Made by a program: the position numbers and the translations under genes
Assembly: GCA_947440735.1 (NCBI GenBank)
Contig: CANESA010000026.1
Location: 1 to 6,905, forward strand
From: Candidatus Nanopelagicaceae bacterium
GTDB taxonomy: Bacteria; Actinomycetota; Actinomycetes; Nanopelagicales; Nanopelagicaceae
DNA: 6,905 bases
Direction: 5' to 3'
In this document: positions 1 to 5,456 of the stretch, piece by piece
How positions within the stretch are numbered: the first letter of the stretch is position 1
Layout: each line of letters opens with the position of its first letter
The notes under the pieces: generated by a model
Told to the model about the DNA's origin: nothing
Databases searched by the model: none
What the model saw: the letters and a program-made list of their open reading frames with translations, nothing else

Positions 1-641
1 ACTCCGACAAGTTCTGGACGATCAAGTGAGTTAATAAATGCGAGCGCGTGGCCAATTGTTGGCAAGAAGATATCTCCGCGTGGCTCATTTGGCTTTGGTT
101 CAATTGCAAACTTAATTTTGTATCCGTTGTCGGTGACAAATTCACCGAGGATATTAAATGCTTCGCGGAAACGATCAAGTGCAACGTAGGCATCCTTTGC
201 GCCATCAGATTCAGCACCTTCACGACCACCCCAACATACGTAAGTCTCTGCACCAAGTTCAACAGCAAGTTCAATATTGCGCATTACTTTACGAAGTGCG
301 TAGCGACGAATATCGCGATCATTAGATGTAAATGCACCATCTTTAAAGACTGGGTGGGTAAAGAGGTTAGTTGTTGCCATCGGAACTTTCATTCCGGTAT
401 CTGCAAGTGCCTTCTTAAAGCGATCGATATGGCCCTTGCGAGATGTGTCATCGCTACCAAAGGGAATCAAGTCATCATCGTGGAATGTCACACCGTAAGC
501 ACCACGTGATGCGAGCTCATTCACGGTGCGAACTGGGTCTAGCGGCCCACGAGTAGGGTCTCCGAAGGGGTCACGCGCCTGCCAACCGACGGTCCAGAGT
601 CCGAAGGTGAATTTATCTGCTGGGGTTGGTGTTACTGACAT
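1..641 (-). CDS. xylA: Xylose isomerase, N-terminal part (runs off the left edge)
   Basis: The cytoplasmic enzyme interconverts D-xylose and D-xylulose (and D-glucose and D-fructose) with two divalent metals. The first 213 codons are visible; the metal-binding C-terminal half lies outside. Translation from the ATG at 641-639 gives a class I actinobacterial enzyme whose numbering coincides with the Streptomyces enzymes: F26 (FGD loop, which in the tetramer reaches a neighbouring active site), catalytic H54 with D57 in FHDDD, F94 in [11 protein letters not shown]137 in WGGREGAE, and metal/substrate ligands E181 and K183 in [10 protein letters not shown]. No active-site residue is missing. A GGGAG Shine-Dalgarno lies 8 nt before the ATG and fixes the start. 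The gene is divergent from the tRNA-Leu and has a 12-bp tandem repeat just upstream. Whether xylB or xylose transport follows cannot be seen. The identification is very secure; only completeness is unknown. Confidence 0.96.
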   Translation of the reverse strand, partial: MSVTPTPADKFTFGLWTVGWQARDPFGDPTRGPLDPVRTVNELASRGAYGVTFHDDDLIPFGSDDTSRKGHIDRFKKALADTGMKVPMATTNLFTHPVFKDGAFTSNDRDIRRYALRKVMRNIELAVELGAETYVCWGGREGAESDGAKDAYVALDRFREAFNILGEFVTDNGYKIKFAIEPKPNEPRGDIFLPTIGHALAFINSLDRPELVG

Positions 642-675
642 GGTCTTCTCCCGGTGTCTTGTGGGGCGCTGCTAT

Positions 676-711
676 CGGTGTGGAACTCGGTGTGGAACTC
701 GGTTTGGAACA
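676..711. repeat. Three tandem copies of a 12-bp unit upstream of xylA
   Basis: Unit CGGTGTGGAACT occurs at 676-687 and 688-699 identically, and at 700-711 with two changes (CGGTTTGGAACA). It lies 35-70 bp upstream of the xylA ATG, so it is in the leader or promoter. On the xylA strand the unit reads as a GAGTTCCACACC-type repeat. The role is unknown: it could be a phased binding site or a slipped-strand duplication. Confidence 0.85.
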
Positions 712-774
712 AAGGTGAACTTACCCGTAACCTAGGGCAATAGCCACAGGAAATAAATAACGTTTCTGTGACGG

Positions 775-801
775 TTGAGATTCTTCATTGATTCTTAAAG
801 C
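775..801 (+). promoter_or_regulatory. Possible promoter of tRNA-Leu
   Basis: TTGAGA (775-780) and TAAAGC (796-801) are separated by 15 bp, and the tRNA begins 23 bp after the second box. The spacing is short and the -10 match is poor, so this is only a candidate. Confidence 0.22.
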
Positions 802-824
802 AGTGACAAGAAGGACACTCTTTT

Positions 825-908
825 GCGGGAGTGGTGAAATGGCAGACACGCAGGTCTTAGGAACCTGTGTCTTCGGACGTGCGGGTTCAAGTCCCGCCTC
901 CCGCACCA
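825..908 (+). tRNA. tRNA-Leu, anticodon TAG
   Basis: This is a complete class II tRNA of 84 nt. The acceptor stem GCGGGAG (825-831) pairs with CTCCCGC (898-904), followed by discriminator A and an encoded CCA (905-908). The anticodon stem CAGGT/ACCTG encloses the 7-nt loop CTTAGGA, giving anticodon TAG at 858-860, which reads CUA and probably other CUN leucine codons by wobble. The long variable arm is GTC-TTCG-GAC, and the T arm is GCGGG-TTCAAGT-CCCGC. It is divergent from xylA and lies 61 bp before the helix-hairpin-helix gene on the same strand. Confidence 0.97.
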
Positions 909-923
909 GTACAACGTGAACCA

Positions 924-949
924 CTCGTAGATAGTGCTCGTAGATAGTG
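924..949. repeat. Perfect 13-bp tandem duplication between tRNA-Leu and the HhH gene
   Basis: CTCGTAGATAGTG is present twice head to tail (924-936, 937-949) with no mismatch. It lies 16-41 bp downstream of the tRNA CCA end and just before the GAGG Shine-Dalgarno of the next gene. No stem-loop with a T tract is visible here, so it does not look like the tRNA terminator. Confidence 0.85.
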
Positions 950-969
950 ATTGAGGCGAGGTAACCGAC

Positions 970-1305
970 ATGGCTAAACCATCGCGAGCCAAAGTTAAGA
1001 AATTGCAATCAGAGGCGATGAAAGCTGCGGCCGAACGTCGTGCAGAGAAAAGTGCAAGTAAGTCTGTTGATACACGAGGTGAAGTCGCACCCGATGCCTA
1101 TGCAGACGTTGATCAGGAATGGGTCGCGCTAGGAATTAGCGCACCAGCTCGGCGAGCACTTATTGATGAAGGTTTTTATGCACTTCCTGATCTTCGCAAA
1201 GCCTCACTCAAAGCGCTTAAGGAAGTCCATGGAATCGGTCCCAATGTCATAAGAATTCTTGTGGCAGAGATGAAGAAGCAAGATATCCAATTTAGGAGTA
1301 ATTAA
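970..1305 (+). CDS. Small helix-hairpin-helix protein with basic N-terminal tail
   Basis: The protein has 111 residues. Residues 1-33 form a Lys/Arg/Ala-rich, probably disordered basic tail (AKPSRAKVKKLQ... AERRAEKSASKS), followed by a short acidic linker (about 37-50). Residues about 52-103 form a compact helical domain ending in a helix-hairpin-helix: LKALKEVHGIGPNVIRIL, with the GIG hairpin at 88-90. The domain order and spacing resemble the C-terminal domain of RNA polymerase alpha subunit, which contacts DNA and activators, so non-specific or promoter DNA binding is inferred. The ATG at 970 is preceded by GAGGCGAGG. The 3' end overlaps the convergent aquaporin gene by 4 bp (shared TTAA). 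There are no enzyme motifs, so it could be a nucleoid or repair accessory. Gene reality is well supported; the precise role is unknown. Confidence 0.85.
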   Translation: MAKPSRAKVKKLQSEAMKAAAERRAEKSASKSVDTRGEVAPDAYADVDQEWVALGISAPARRALIDEGFYALPDLRKASLKALKEVHGIGPNVIRILVAEMKKQDIQFRSN

Positions 1306-1973
1306 GAGGCGGTTGAGTCAGCCTCGCGCTTAACCAGGATCTCAGCGATGAAGTGGCCAACAATTGCACCAAGAAGCTGCGCAGCAATAAATACGGGCAC
1401 CGATGCGATTGCAATTCCAGCAAAAGAATCTGTCAGCGATCGCCCTAAGGTAATCGCAGGATTGGCAAAACTTGTTGAAGATGTGAATACGTAGGCTCCA
1501 CCAATCCATAATGGAACAAGCCAGAACGCGTTCTCGCCGCGTCCTTGATTTTTGGCGATAAAGATCGTTGCAATCAATCCAGCAGTTGCTACGACTTCAC
1601 TAAGAAATAGCCAGCTTCCATCACGGGTAGTAGTCGATGGATCGATAAGTGCGCGGTTAAAGAGTGCGTGAGCCATGATCGCTCCGGATGCTGCACCTGC
1701 CGCCTGTACGAGCGTGAAGGTAAGCAGATGGAGTGCGGATAACTCTCTTCGAATGAATGCAACTATGAGAACAGCTGGATTGAAATACGCACCACTCACA
1801 GGTGCCAGTAACCAAATCGCAAGGGCAAGAATTAAAACTGTGGCAAAAGTATTAACAAATAATTGAAGTAGGACATCGCGAGTAAGAACCTGCGCCATGA
1901 TTCCAGAACCGATGACGGTGGCGGTGATAAGAGCGGTACCTAAAAATTCGGCAAAGTGGGCGCGAAGCTTCAT
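1302..1973 (-). CDS. Aquaporin-family channel, arsenic-operon (AqpS-like) type
   Basis: This 223-residue MIP-family integral membrane channel has six predicted helices and two pore half-helices. The NPA boxes are NPA 65-67 (SGAYFNPAV) and NPA 171-173 (SFANPAITLGRSL). The Arg that normally follows the second NPA and forms the aromatic/arginine filter is replaced by Ile174, and the usual His before the first box is Tyr63. In the family, this form (FANPA-V/I-T, then DTFAGI-like) is typical of channels next to arsenate reductases and suggests a wider, uncharged pore suited to As(OH)3 and similar small neutral solutes rather than strict water selectivity. The start is 4 nt after the arsC stop, so the two are almost certainly co-transcribed. 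The likely job is to let arsenite made by ArsC leave down its gradient. Substrate is inferred from context; glycerol or other metalloids are alternatives. Confidence 0.9.
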   Translation of the reverse strand: MKLRAHFAEFLGTALITATVIGSGIMAQVLTRDVLLQLFVNTFATVLILALAIWLLAPVSGAYFNPAVLIVAFIRRELSALHLLTFTLVQAAGAASGAIMAHALFNRALIDPSTTTRDGSWLFLSEVVATAGLIATIFIAKNQGRGENAFWLVPLWIGGAYVFTSSTSFANPAITLGRSLTDSFAGIAIASVPVFIAAQLLGAIVGHFIAEILVKREADSTAS

Positions 1974-1977
1974 CTGC

Positions 1978-2400
1978 CTAGGCTAACAACTCTGCAAGCA
2001 AAGTCTCGACCCGCAGCTTGATGTCATCACGAATTACTCGAACGCTCTCAATGCCTTGCCCGGCTGGATCTTCAAGAACCCAATCTTCATAGCGCTTGCC
2101 TGGGTAGAACGGGCAGGCATCCCCGCAGCCCATCGTGATCACTGCATCAGATTGTTGGACTGCTTCAGGGGTAAGAACTTTTGGTGAGTTATGTGAAATA
2201 TCAATTCCAACTTCGGCCATCGCTGCTACTGCAACAGGATTAATTGAATCCTTTGGTGCAGATCCAGCAGATAACACTTCAACGCGACCTTGTCCTAAGT
2301 GCGTCATAAATCCTGCAGCCATCTGAGATCGTCCTGCGTTATGCACACAGACAAAGAGAACGCTGGGCTTGGACGTTGATGTGGCATCAGAAATAGTCAT
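1978..2400 (-). CDS. arsC: Arsenate reductase, low-molecular-weight phosphatase type
   Basis: This 140-residue cytoplasmic enzyme reduces arsenate to arsenite. The P-loop CX5R motif is C18-VHNAG-R24, followed by SQMA, as in LMW protein-tyrosine-phosphatase folds. Further cysteines are C92 and C96 in MGCGDACPFYPG, and the catalytic Asp-Pro is D111-P112 in LEDPAGQG. Three cysteines in this arrangement point to a disulfide-relay (thioredoxin-type) cycle, although actinobacteria also have mycothiol-coupled relatives and the sequence alone cannot decide. The C-terminal IRDDIKLRVETLL helix is typical. The ATG at 2400-2398 is the only plausible start, and it sits in the 3' arm of a strong hairpin with no good Shine-Dalgarno at normal spacing. 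The gene lies 46 bp after the small membrane-protein gene and 4 nt before the aquaporin gene. Confidence 0.94.
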   Translation of the reverse strand: MTISDATSTSKPSVLFVCVHNAGRSQMAAGFMTHLGQGRVEVLSAGSAPKDSINPVAVAAMAEVGIDISHNSPKVLTPEAVQQSDAVITMGCGDACPFYPGKRYEDWVLEDPAGQGIESVRVIRDDIKLRVETLLAELLA

Positions 2401-2426
2401 GCCCGAGAGGATATCTCCCGGGCATG
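2398..2426 (-). promoter_or_regulatory. 29-nt hairpin/inverted repeat enclosing the arsC start codon
   Basis: On the arsC strand CATGCCCG pairs with CGGGCATG (8 bp), then a G-U wobble, then GAG/CTC, leaving the 5-nt loop ATATC: 12 pairs in all. The last three bases of the 3' arm are the arsC ATG, and the only GGGAG Shine-Dalgarno-like stretch lies in the 5' arm. There is no T tract after it, so it is not a terminator. A weak promoter (TTAATT 2454-2449, 15 bp, TACAGT 2433-2428) would start transcription at the hairpin's 5' end. It could be a repressor operator over +1 or an RNA structure hiding the start codon. Confidence 0.6.
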
Positions 2427-2446
2427 AACTGTAGGTAAACGACTGG

Positions 2447-2698
2447 CTAATTAAGGAATGAGAGCCCCACTAATGCAGCGCCAATAACAGTCACGATCGC
2501 CATACCCGCTCTGCTGGCGAGGAACTTATCCAGCGGCTTGATGAATGTCATTGCAAGGATGATCACTCCTGGAATTACGATCAAGAGCGAACGCGAAGCA
2601 ATTCCTGCATCCTCATTTTGATATTGCCAATTGATCAGCCCGATAGCTAGGAGGAGATAGCCTCCCATGCGGTAATTGTTTCGTATTATCTGATTCAT
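2447..2698 (-). CDS. Small three-helix membrane protein of unknown function
   Basis: The protein has 83 residues. Three hydrophobic stretches are visible: about residues 11-23 (MGGYLLLAIGLIN), 38-53 (SLLIVIPGVIILAM) and 65-81 (GMAIVTVIGAALVGLS), with charged loops (QNED; KPLDK; ASR) between. I do not recognise the family, and there are no cysteine or metal motifs. The chosen ATG (2698-2696) overlaps the stop of the DUF885 gene as TAATG, a classic translational-coupling arrangement. A start 15 bp upstream would add five residues but read into the DUF885 coding end. It is followed 46 bp later by arsC. The context suggests either a membrane partner of the DUF885 protein or an accessory in arsenite handling; neither can be shown here. 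Confidence 0.8.
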   Translation of the reverse strand: MNQIIRNNYRMGGYLLLAIGLINWQYQNEDAGIASRSLLIVIPGVIILAMTFIKPLDKFLASRAGMAIVTVIGAALVGLSFLN

Positions 2699-4350
2699 TA
2701 TTTTCCATCCCAAAGAGCAAGCTCTTGTCCAAAGGTATCTAGACCCATTGGTCCAATTCTTAGCGCGTGTGCGTGGAATCTCTTCAATGAGAATTCACTA
2801 CCTAAGCGCTTCTTTGCATTTTCACGAGCAGCAATCCATTCACGTTCTCCGACCTTGTACGAGATCGCCTGTCCTGGCCATCCGAGATAACGATCAGTTT
2901 CACTCGTTGCGGAGGGCTCATCAAGAAGTGCTTTATTCATAAGGGCTTCTCGACCAGAGACTGCATCCCATACGCGACCATTTTCATCGGTGTAACCAAG
3001 ATGCATTCCAATATCGATGACGATACGTGTTGCACGAAGTGCTTGCGCTGATAGGAAGCCCATTTCAATCCCTGGTTCATCGAATGCACCGAGGTCATCC
3101 ATGAAGCGCTCTGCATAGAGCGCCCAACCTTCGCCATATCCACTGATCCATGCGCCAAAACGCTGGAAGCGAGAGAGGCGCTCGCGCTCGAGAACTGATG
3201 TTGCAATCTGCAAGTGGTGTCCTGGAACCGCTTCGTGATACCAGGTTGATGCAAGGTGCCACCAACTGACTTCATCTTCGCCAAGAAGCGGCAGCCATGT
3301 AGTTCCGGGGCGTGACATATCTTCACTTGGAGACATGTAATACGGTGCTGACGCACTCCCATCAGGTGCGATGCGGGCATCACAGAATTTCATTCGATCA
3401 TCAATATCAAAGTGAACGCCATCCAACTGCGTAACGGCGGCCTGTGTGAAATCAAGAAGCTTCTTGATGATGACATCTTTGCCATAAATCTTGTATTCAG
3501 GGGCGTTATCTAGATAGTCAGCAACTTCGCGAAGAGTTTTTGCATCAGGCTTGATCTGTGCAGCAACCTTCCACATGCGCTCATTAATCTGGGCAAGATC
3601 CTTAAGGCCCCACTCATATGTTGCGCGAAGATCTAAATCTGAACCGGTGTAGTAACGGGCCCAAACTGCATAGCGCTCTGCACCGACTGCATCATTGGGT
3701 GTTGCAAGTGCCATATATGTACCGCGCAAATATGAAGCTGTCTCTGCAGAAGATTGTGCAGCAGCCTTTGCGGCTTCATGTACGGCAGGATATTTTCCAT
3801 CTGGGTCGAAGTTCTTTGCCATCGCGGCATATCCGCCGTCGGCATAACCTTCTAACTGCTTGGCAATGCCATCAATCTGGCGTTGTGCAACAGTTTTGCC
3901 CTTCTTAGCCATGGCATCGATTGTTGAAATCCAACTGAGGTGGGCCTTTTCTACTGCGAGTAGACGCTTTGCAATAGTGTCAAAATCTGAAGCACTCTCG
4001 TTAGGCATCATCTCAAAGACTTGGCGGATATCAGCAGGAGGTGAGGTGAGAACGTTAAATGAGATATGTGATTCAAAAGAATCATGGAGTTGAAGGCCTG
4101 AAGTTAAACGCTCCTGCATCACAGATTTAGCTACGCGATCGATCTCATCAATAGGTTCCAGCTTAGCTAGTTCGGCCAGTGTTACTCGAGATAGATCTGC
4201 TTCAACGGCACGACCTGCAATTGAAAAATCATCAAGTTGATCGTTGAGGTCCGTGATTCCTAAATACGTTGAAGCCATAGGACTCAAGCGTGCTGATTTT
4301 TCGACGTAGGAATCAGAGAGTGCAAATATCGGTGAACGATGGGTAGTCAT
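2698..4350 (-). CDS. DUF885-family metallopeptidase-like protein
   Basis: The protein has 550 residues, the full length usual for DUF885. Family hallmarks are seen in order: the zinc-site-like WYHEAVPGHHLQ (H372, E373, H378, H379), SGYGEGWALYAE (E407, E414) and the C-terminal RYLGWPGQAISYKVG (R487 to G501). The HE-x4-GHH plus EGWALYxE pattern is thought to be a zinc peptidase site of thermolysin-like ancestry, but substrates are largely unknown. No signal peptide or membrane helix is seen, so it is probably cytoplasmic. The N-terminal half (about 1-330) is helical and lacks recognisable motifs. The ATG at 4350 has no Shine-Dalgarno, but TATAAG ends 8 bp before it, which suggests leaderless transcription. 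Its stop overlaps the next gene's ATG. The family call is secure; peptidase activity and substrate are inferred. Confidence 0.92.
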   Translation of the reverse strand: MTTHRSPIFALSDSYVEKSARLSPMASTYLGITDLNDQLDDFSIAGRAVEADLSRVTLAELAKLEPIDEIDRVAKSVMQERLTSGLQLHDSFESHISFNVLTSPPADIRQVFEMMPNESASDFDTIAKRLLAVEKAHLSWISTIDAMAKKGKTVAQRQIDGIAKQLEGYADGGYAAMAKNFDPDGKYPAVHEAAKAAAQSSAETASYLRGTYMALATPNDAVGAERYAVWARYYTGSDLDLRATYEWGLKDLAQINERMWKVAAQIKPDAKTLREVADYLDNAPEYKIYGKDVIIKKLLDFTQAAVTQLDGVHFDIDDRMKFCDARIAPDGSASAPYYMSPSEDMSRPGTTWLPLLGEDEVSWWHLASTWYHEAVPGHHLQIATSVLERERLSRFQRFGAWISGYGEGWALYAERFMDDLGAFDEPGIEMGFLSAQALRATRIVIDIGMHLGYTDENGRVWDAVSGREALMNKALLDEPSATSETDRYLGWPGQAISYKVGEREWIAARENAKKRLGSEFSLKRFHAHALRIGPMGLDTFGQELALWDGK

Positions 4351-4385
4351 TATGGGATCTTATATTTAAAGCATAAAAAAAGTAA
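4351..4385 (-). promoter_or_regulatory. Candidate leaderless promoter of the DUF885 gene
   Basis: On the minus strand TTACTT (4385-4380), a 15-bp spacer and TATAAG (4364-4359) are followed by 8 bp and then the ATG at 4350. A start point 8-9 bp after the -10 box would coincide with the A of the ATG, which fits the absence of any Shine-Dalgarno. The -35-like box lies in the stem/T-tract edge of the rhodopsin terminator, so the two signals share DNA. The -35 match and spacing are weak. Confidence 0.45.
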
Positions 4386-4414
4386 GGGTGAGCGCTTTCG
4401 CGCCCACCCTTACT
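4375..4414 (-). terminator. Intrinsic terminator of the rhodopsin gene
   Basis: Stem AGTAAGGGTG (4381-4390) pairs perfectly with CACCCTTACT (4405-4414). After one mismatch it continues with GCGC pairing (4392-4395 with 4400-4403) around a 4-nt loop. Reading the minus strand, the stem is followed by seven Ts (4381-4375). A second small hairpin, CCGAA-TTAC-TTCGG (4415-4428), lies just before it, between stop codon and terminator. This is a strong factor-independent terminator that isolates the rhodopsin transcript from the DUF885 gene. Confidence 0.9.
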
Positions 4415-4440
4415 CCGAATTACTTCGGGACTGCTACAGA

Positions 4441-5205
4441 TTAGTGATCTGCAGCCATTCCTTCTGCGTGTGACTTCATGCGTGCAATCTTGAGGATTGT
4501 GAGACCGAATACGCACTTCGCCAAAACGTCTGCGATTGTGTATCCAAGCTGAATTGCCACGAATGAATCAGATGAAGCATCGCCCCAAACGTTGAAGCAG
4601 TATGCGATTGGGTAAACGCCCCATGTTGCGATCAGAAGAAGGCGTAGATTCTTGACGCTTGCAGCAACGCCTGCTGGCTGACGATCTAGGGACTTTCCAA
4701 GCTCTACGAATAGTACGTAGAGAATGTAGATGAATGGAATTGTTGAAAGCACACCGTACATGATCTGTGTACCCTGATCAGTTGCGATTTCACCTGGGTA
4801 TCCAAGTGCGATCATCGCAGCTGATGCTGGGACAAGGCGAACGATAAGTGAGCGAGCAAGTTCCTTAGCTAGAGCAAGTACTGCGATTACTTCAACAAGA
4901 AGTAGTGGCACTGTAAGTAGCCAGTCAACGTAGCGATATGCCTCGTTGAATGAACCTGGCTCACCTGAAAGATTTACTGCTGTGCCGCCTTCAGCTGTTG
5001 CTTCGCTGAATGAGTTGAAAATTCTCCAGTAGTGGTATCCAGCGATGAATGTAACCATCGATGACATTACGAGAGCATTGCGGTACTTAGGAAGTACGCG
5101 TGACTGTGAAACAAGTGTGTACACAGTGCATGCAAGCATTGAAACGAGTCCAAACGAGAATACGTTGTAGACGAGGTTCCATTGATCTGGATTGAGATTT
5201 ACCAT
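4441..5205 (-). CDS. Actinorhodopsin, light-driven proton pump
   Basis: This 254-residue type I rhodopsin has seven predicted helices (about 11-32, 43-64, 89-110, 118-136, 146-168, 184-206, 214-240). It binds retinal and exports protons. Helix C has R91, proton acceptor D94, T98 and carboxylate donor E105 (RYVDWLLTVPLLLVE), the DTE pattern of proton pumps. L102 at the tuning position predicts green absorption. The Schiff-base lysine is K230 and its counter-ion partner D226 (YTIADVLAK); H58 matches the histidine that pairs with the acceptor in proteorhodopsin. Helix E has G151 in MYGVLSTIPF, at the glycine that opens a side window for carotenoid antennae in xanthorhodopsin-like pumps. A GGAGG 9 nt before the ATG fixes the start. 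It is monocistronic, with its own terminator. No retinal or carotenoid synthesis gene is in the window. Confidence 0.97.
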   Translation of the reverse strand: MVNLNPDQWNLVYNVFSFGLVSMLACTVYTLVSQSRVLPKYRNALVMSSMVTFIAGYHYWRIFNSFSEATAEGGTAVNLSGEPGSFNEAYRYVDWLLTVPLLLVEVIAVLALAKELARSLIVRLVPASAAMIALGYPGEIATDQGTQIMYGVLSTIPFIYILYVLFVELGKSLDRQPAGVAASVKNLRLLLIATWGVYPIAYCFNVWGDASSDSFVAIQLGYTIADVLAKCVFGLTILKIARMKSHAEGMAADH

Positions 5206-5207
5206 CT

Positions 5208-5307
5208 AAAACAACCTCCGTGGGTGTTTTGTTGATATCAGCGGACCGGGCGGCCCGTGAAATCGATCTTGCGGTGCCGTCCTCGAGGAACCTCACCGTG
5301 AGTCGAT
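5208..5307 (-). promoter_or_regulatory. Structured leader upstream of the rhodopsin gene
   Basis: Three possible folds occur in order on the minus strand. At 5307-5262, ATCGA pairs with TCGAT, CGGTG with CACCG and TCC with GGA around a TCGA loop, separated by internal loops of 4x4 and 4x3. At 5258-5248, CGGG pairs with CCCG. At 5230-5208, AAAACA pairs with TGTTTT around an 11-nt loop that contains the GGAGG Shine-Dalgarno. The GC-rich 5240-5307 segment contrasts with the AT-rich DNA beyond it. I do not recognise a named riboswitch, and whether the region is transcribed depends on an unmapped start point. Confidence 0.4.
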
Positions 5308-5354
5308 AGGTATGAGTCTGAACCTTCTGCAAGGGATTTGCACGCACAAAAAGG

Positions 5355-5374
5355 AGAAATTTCCAAGAATTTCT
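5355..5374. promoter_or_regulatory. 20-bp inverted repeat in the rhodopsin/PAQR divergent region
   Basis: AGAAATT (5355-5361) and AATTTCT (5368-5374) are perfect inverted arms around a 6-bp spacer (TCCAAG). It lies 13-32 bp upstream of a plus-strand TATAAC box and within the AT-rich core where the rhodopsin promoter is expected. Geometry and position fit a dimeric regulator site that could act on both genes. Confidence 0.45.
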
Positions 5375-5400
5375 AGACTATTTTTCTATAACACGCTCAA
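5375..5400. promoter_or_regulatory. AT-rich divergent promoter core
   Basis: On the plus strand TATAAC (5387-5392) is a good -10 candidate for the PAQR gene, without a clear -35. On the minus strand TTGAGC (5400-5395) and the TANNNT-type box TAGTCT (5380-5375) are the best rhodopsin candidates, but the spacer is only 14 bp. The exact elements are uncertain; that promoters for both genes lie here is likely because the surrounding DNA is GC-richer. Confidence 0.35.
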
Positions 5401-5456
5401 ATCTAGGGCTGCCACCCCTCGCCAAATGACCAGCACATGACCAACCCAGACCATCA

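Noticed and set aside
48..735. Plus-strand open frames at 48-509 and 526-735
   Set aside because: They are antisense to xylose isomerase or its leader; the opposite strand gives a perfect family match.
752..768. AACGTT core upstream of xylA as a LacI-family operator
   Set aside because: Only the central 6 bp are palindromic; the flanks do not extend the symmetry.
721..1008. Minus-strand reading frames of 95 and 65 codons across the tRNA, one containing the string REAGLEPARPK
   Set aside because: They are antisense translations of tRNA-Leu; this peptide pattern is a well-known spurious annotation from tRNA genes.
2389..2425. A 12-codon upstream frame beginning at the ATG in the 5' arm of the arsC hairpin
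   Set aside because: It has no Shine-Dalgarno and its ATG is a by-product of the CATG palindrome arm; not supportable as a leader peptide.
2937..3383. Minus-strand 148-codon frame inside the DUF885 gene
   Set aside because: It is a frame shadow of the DUF885 coding sequence, which carries all family motifs in the other frame.
5087..5347. Minus-strand 86-codon frame starting in the rhodopsin leader, considered as a leader peptide
   Set aside because: It starts at a GTG without a Shine-Dalgarno and runs out of frame through the rhodopsin start; the composition looks like a frame shadow.
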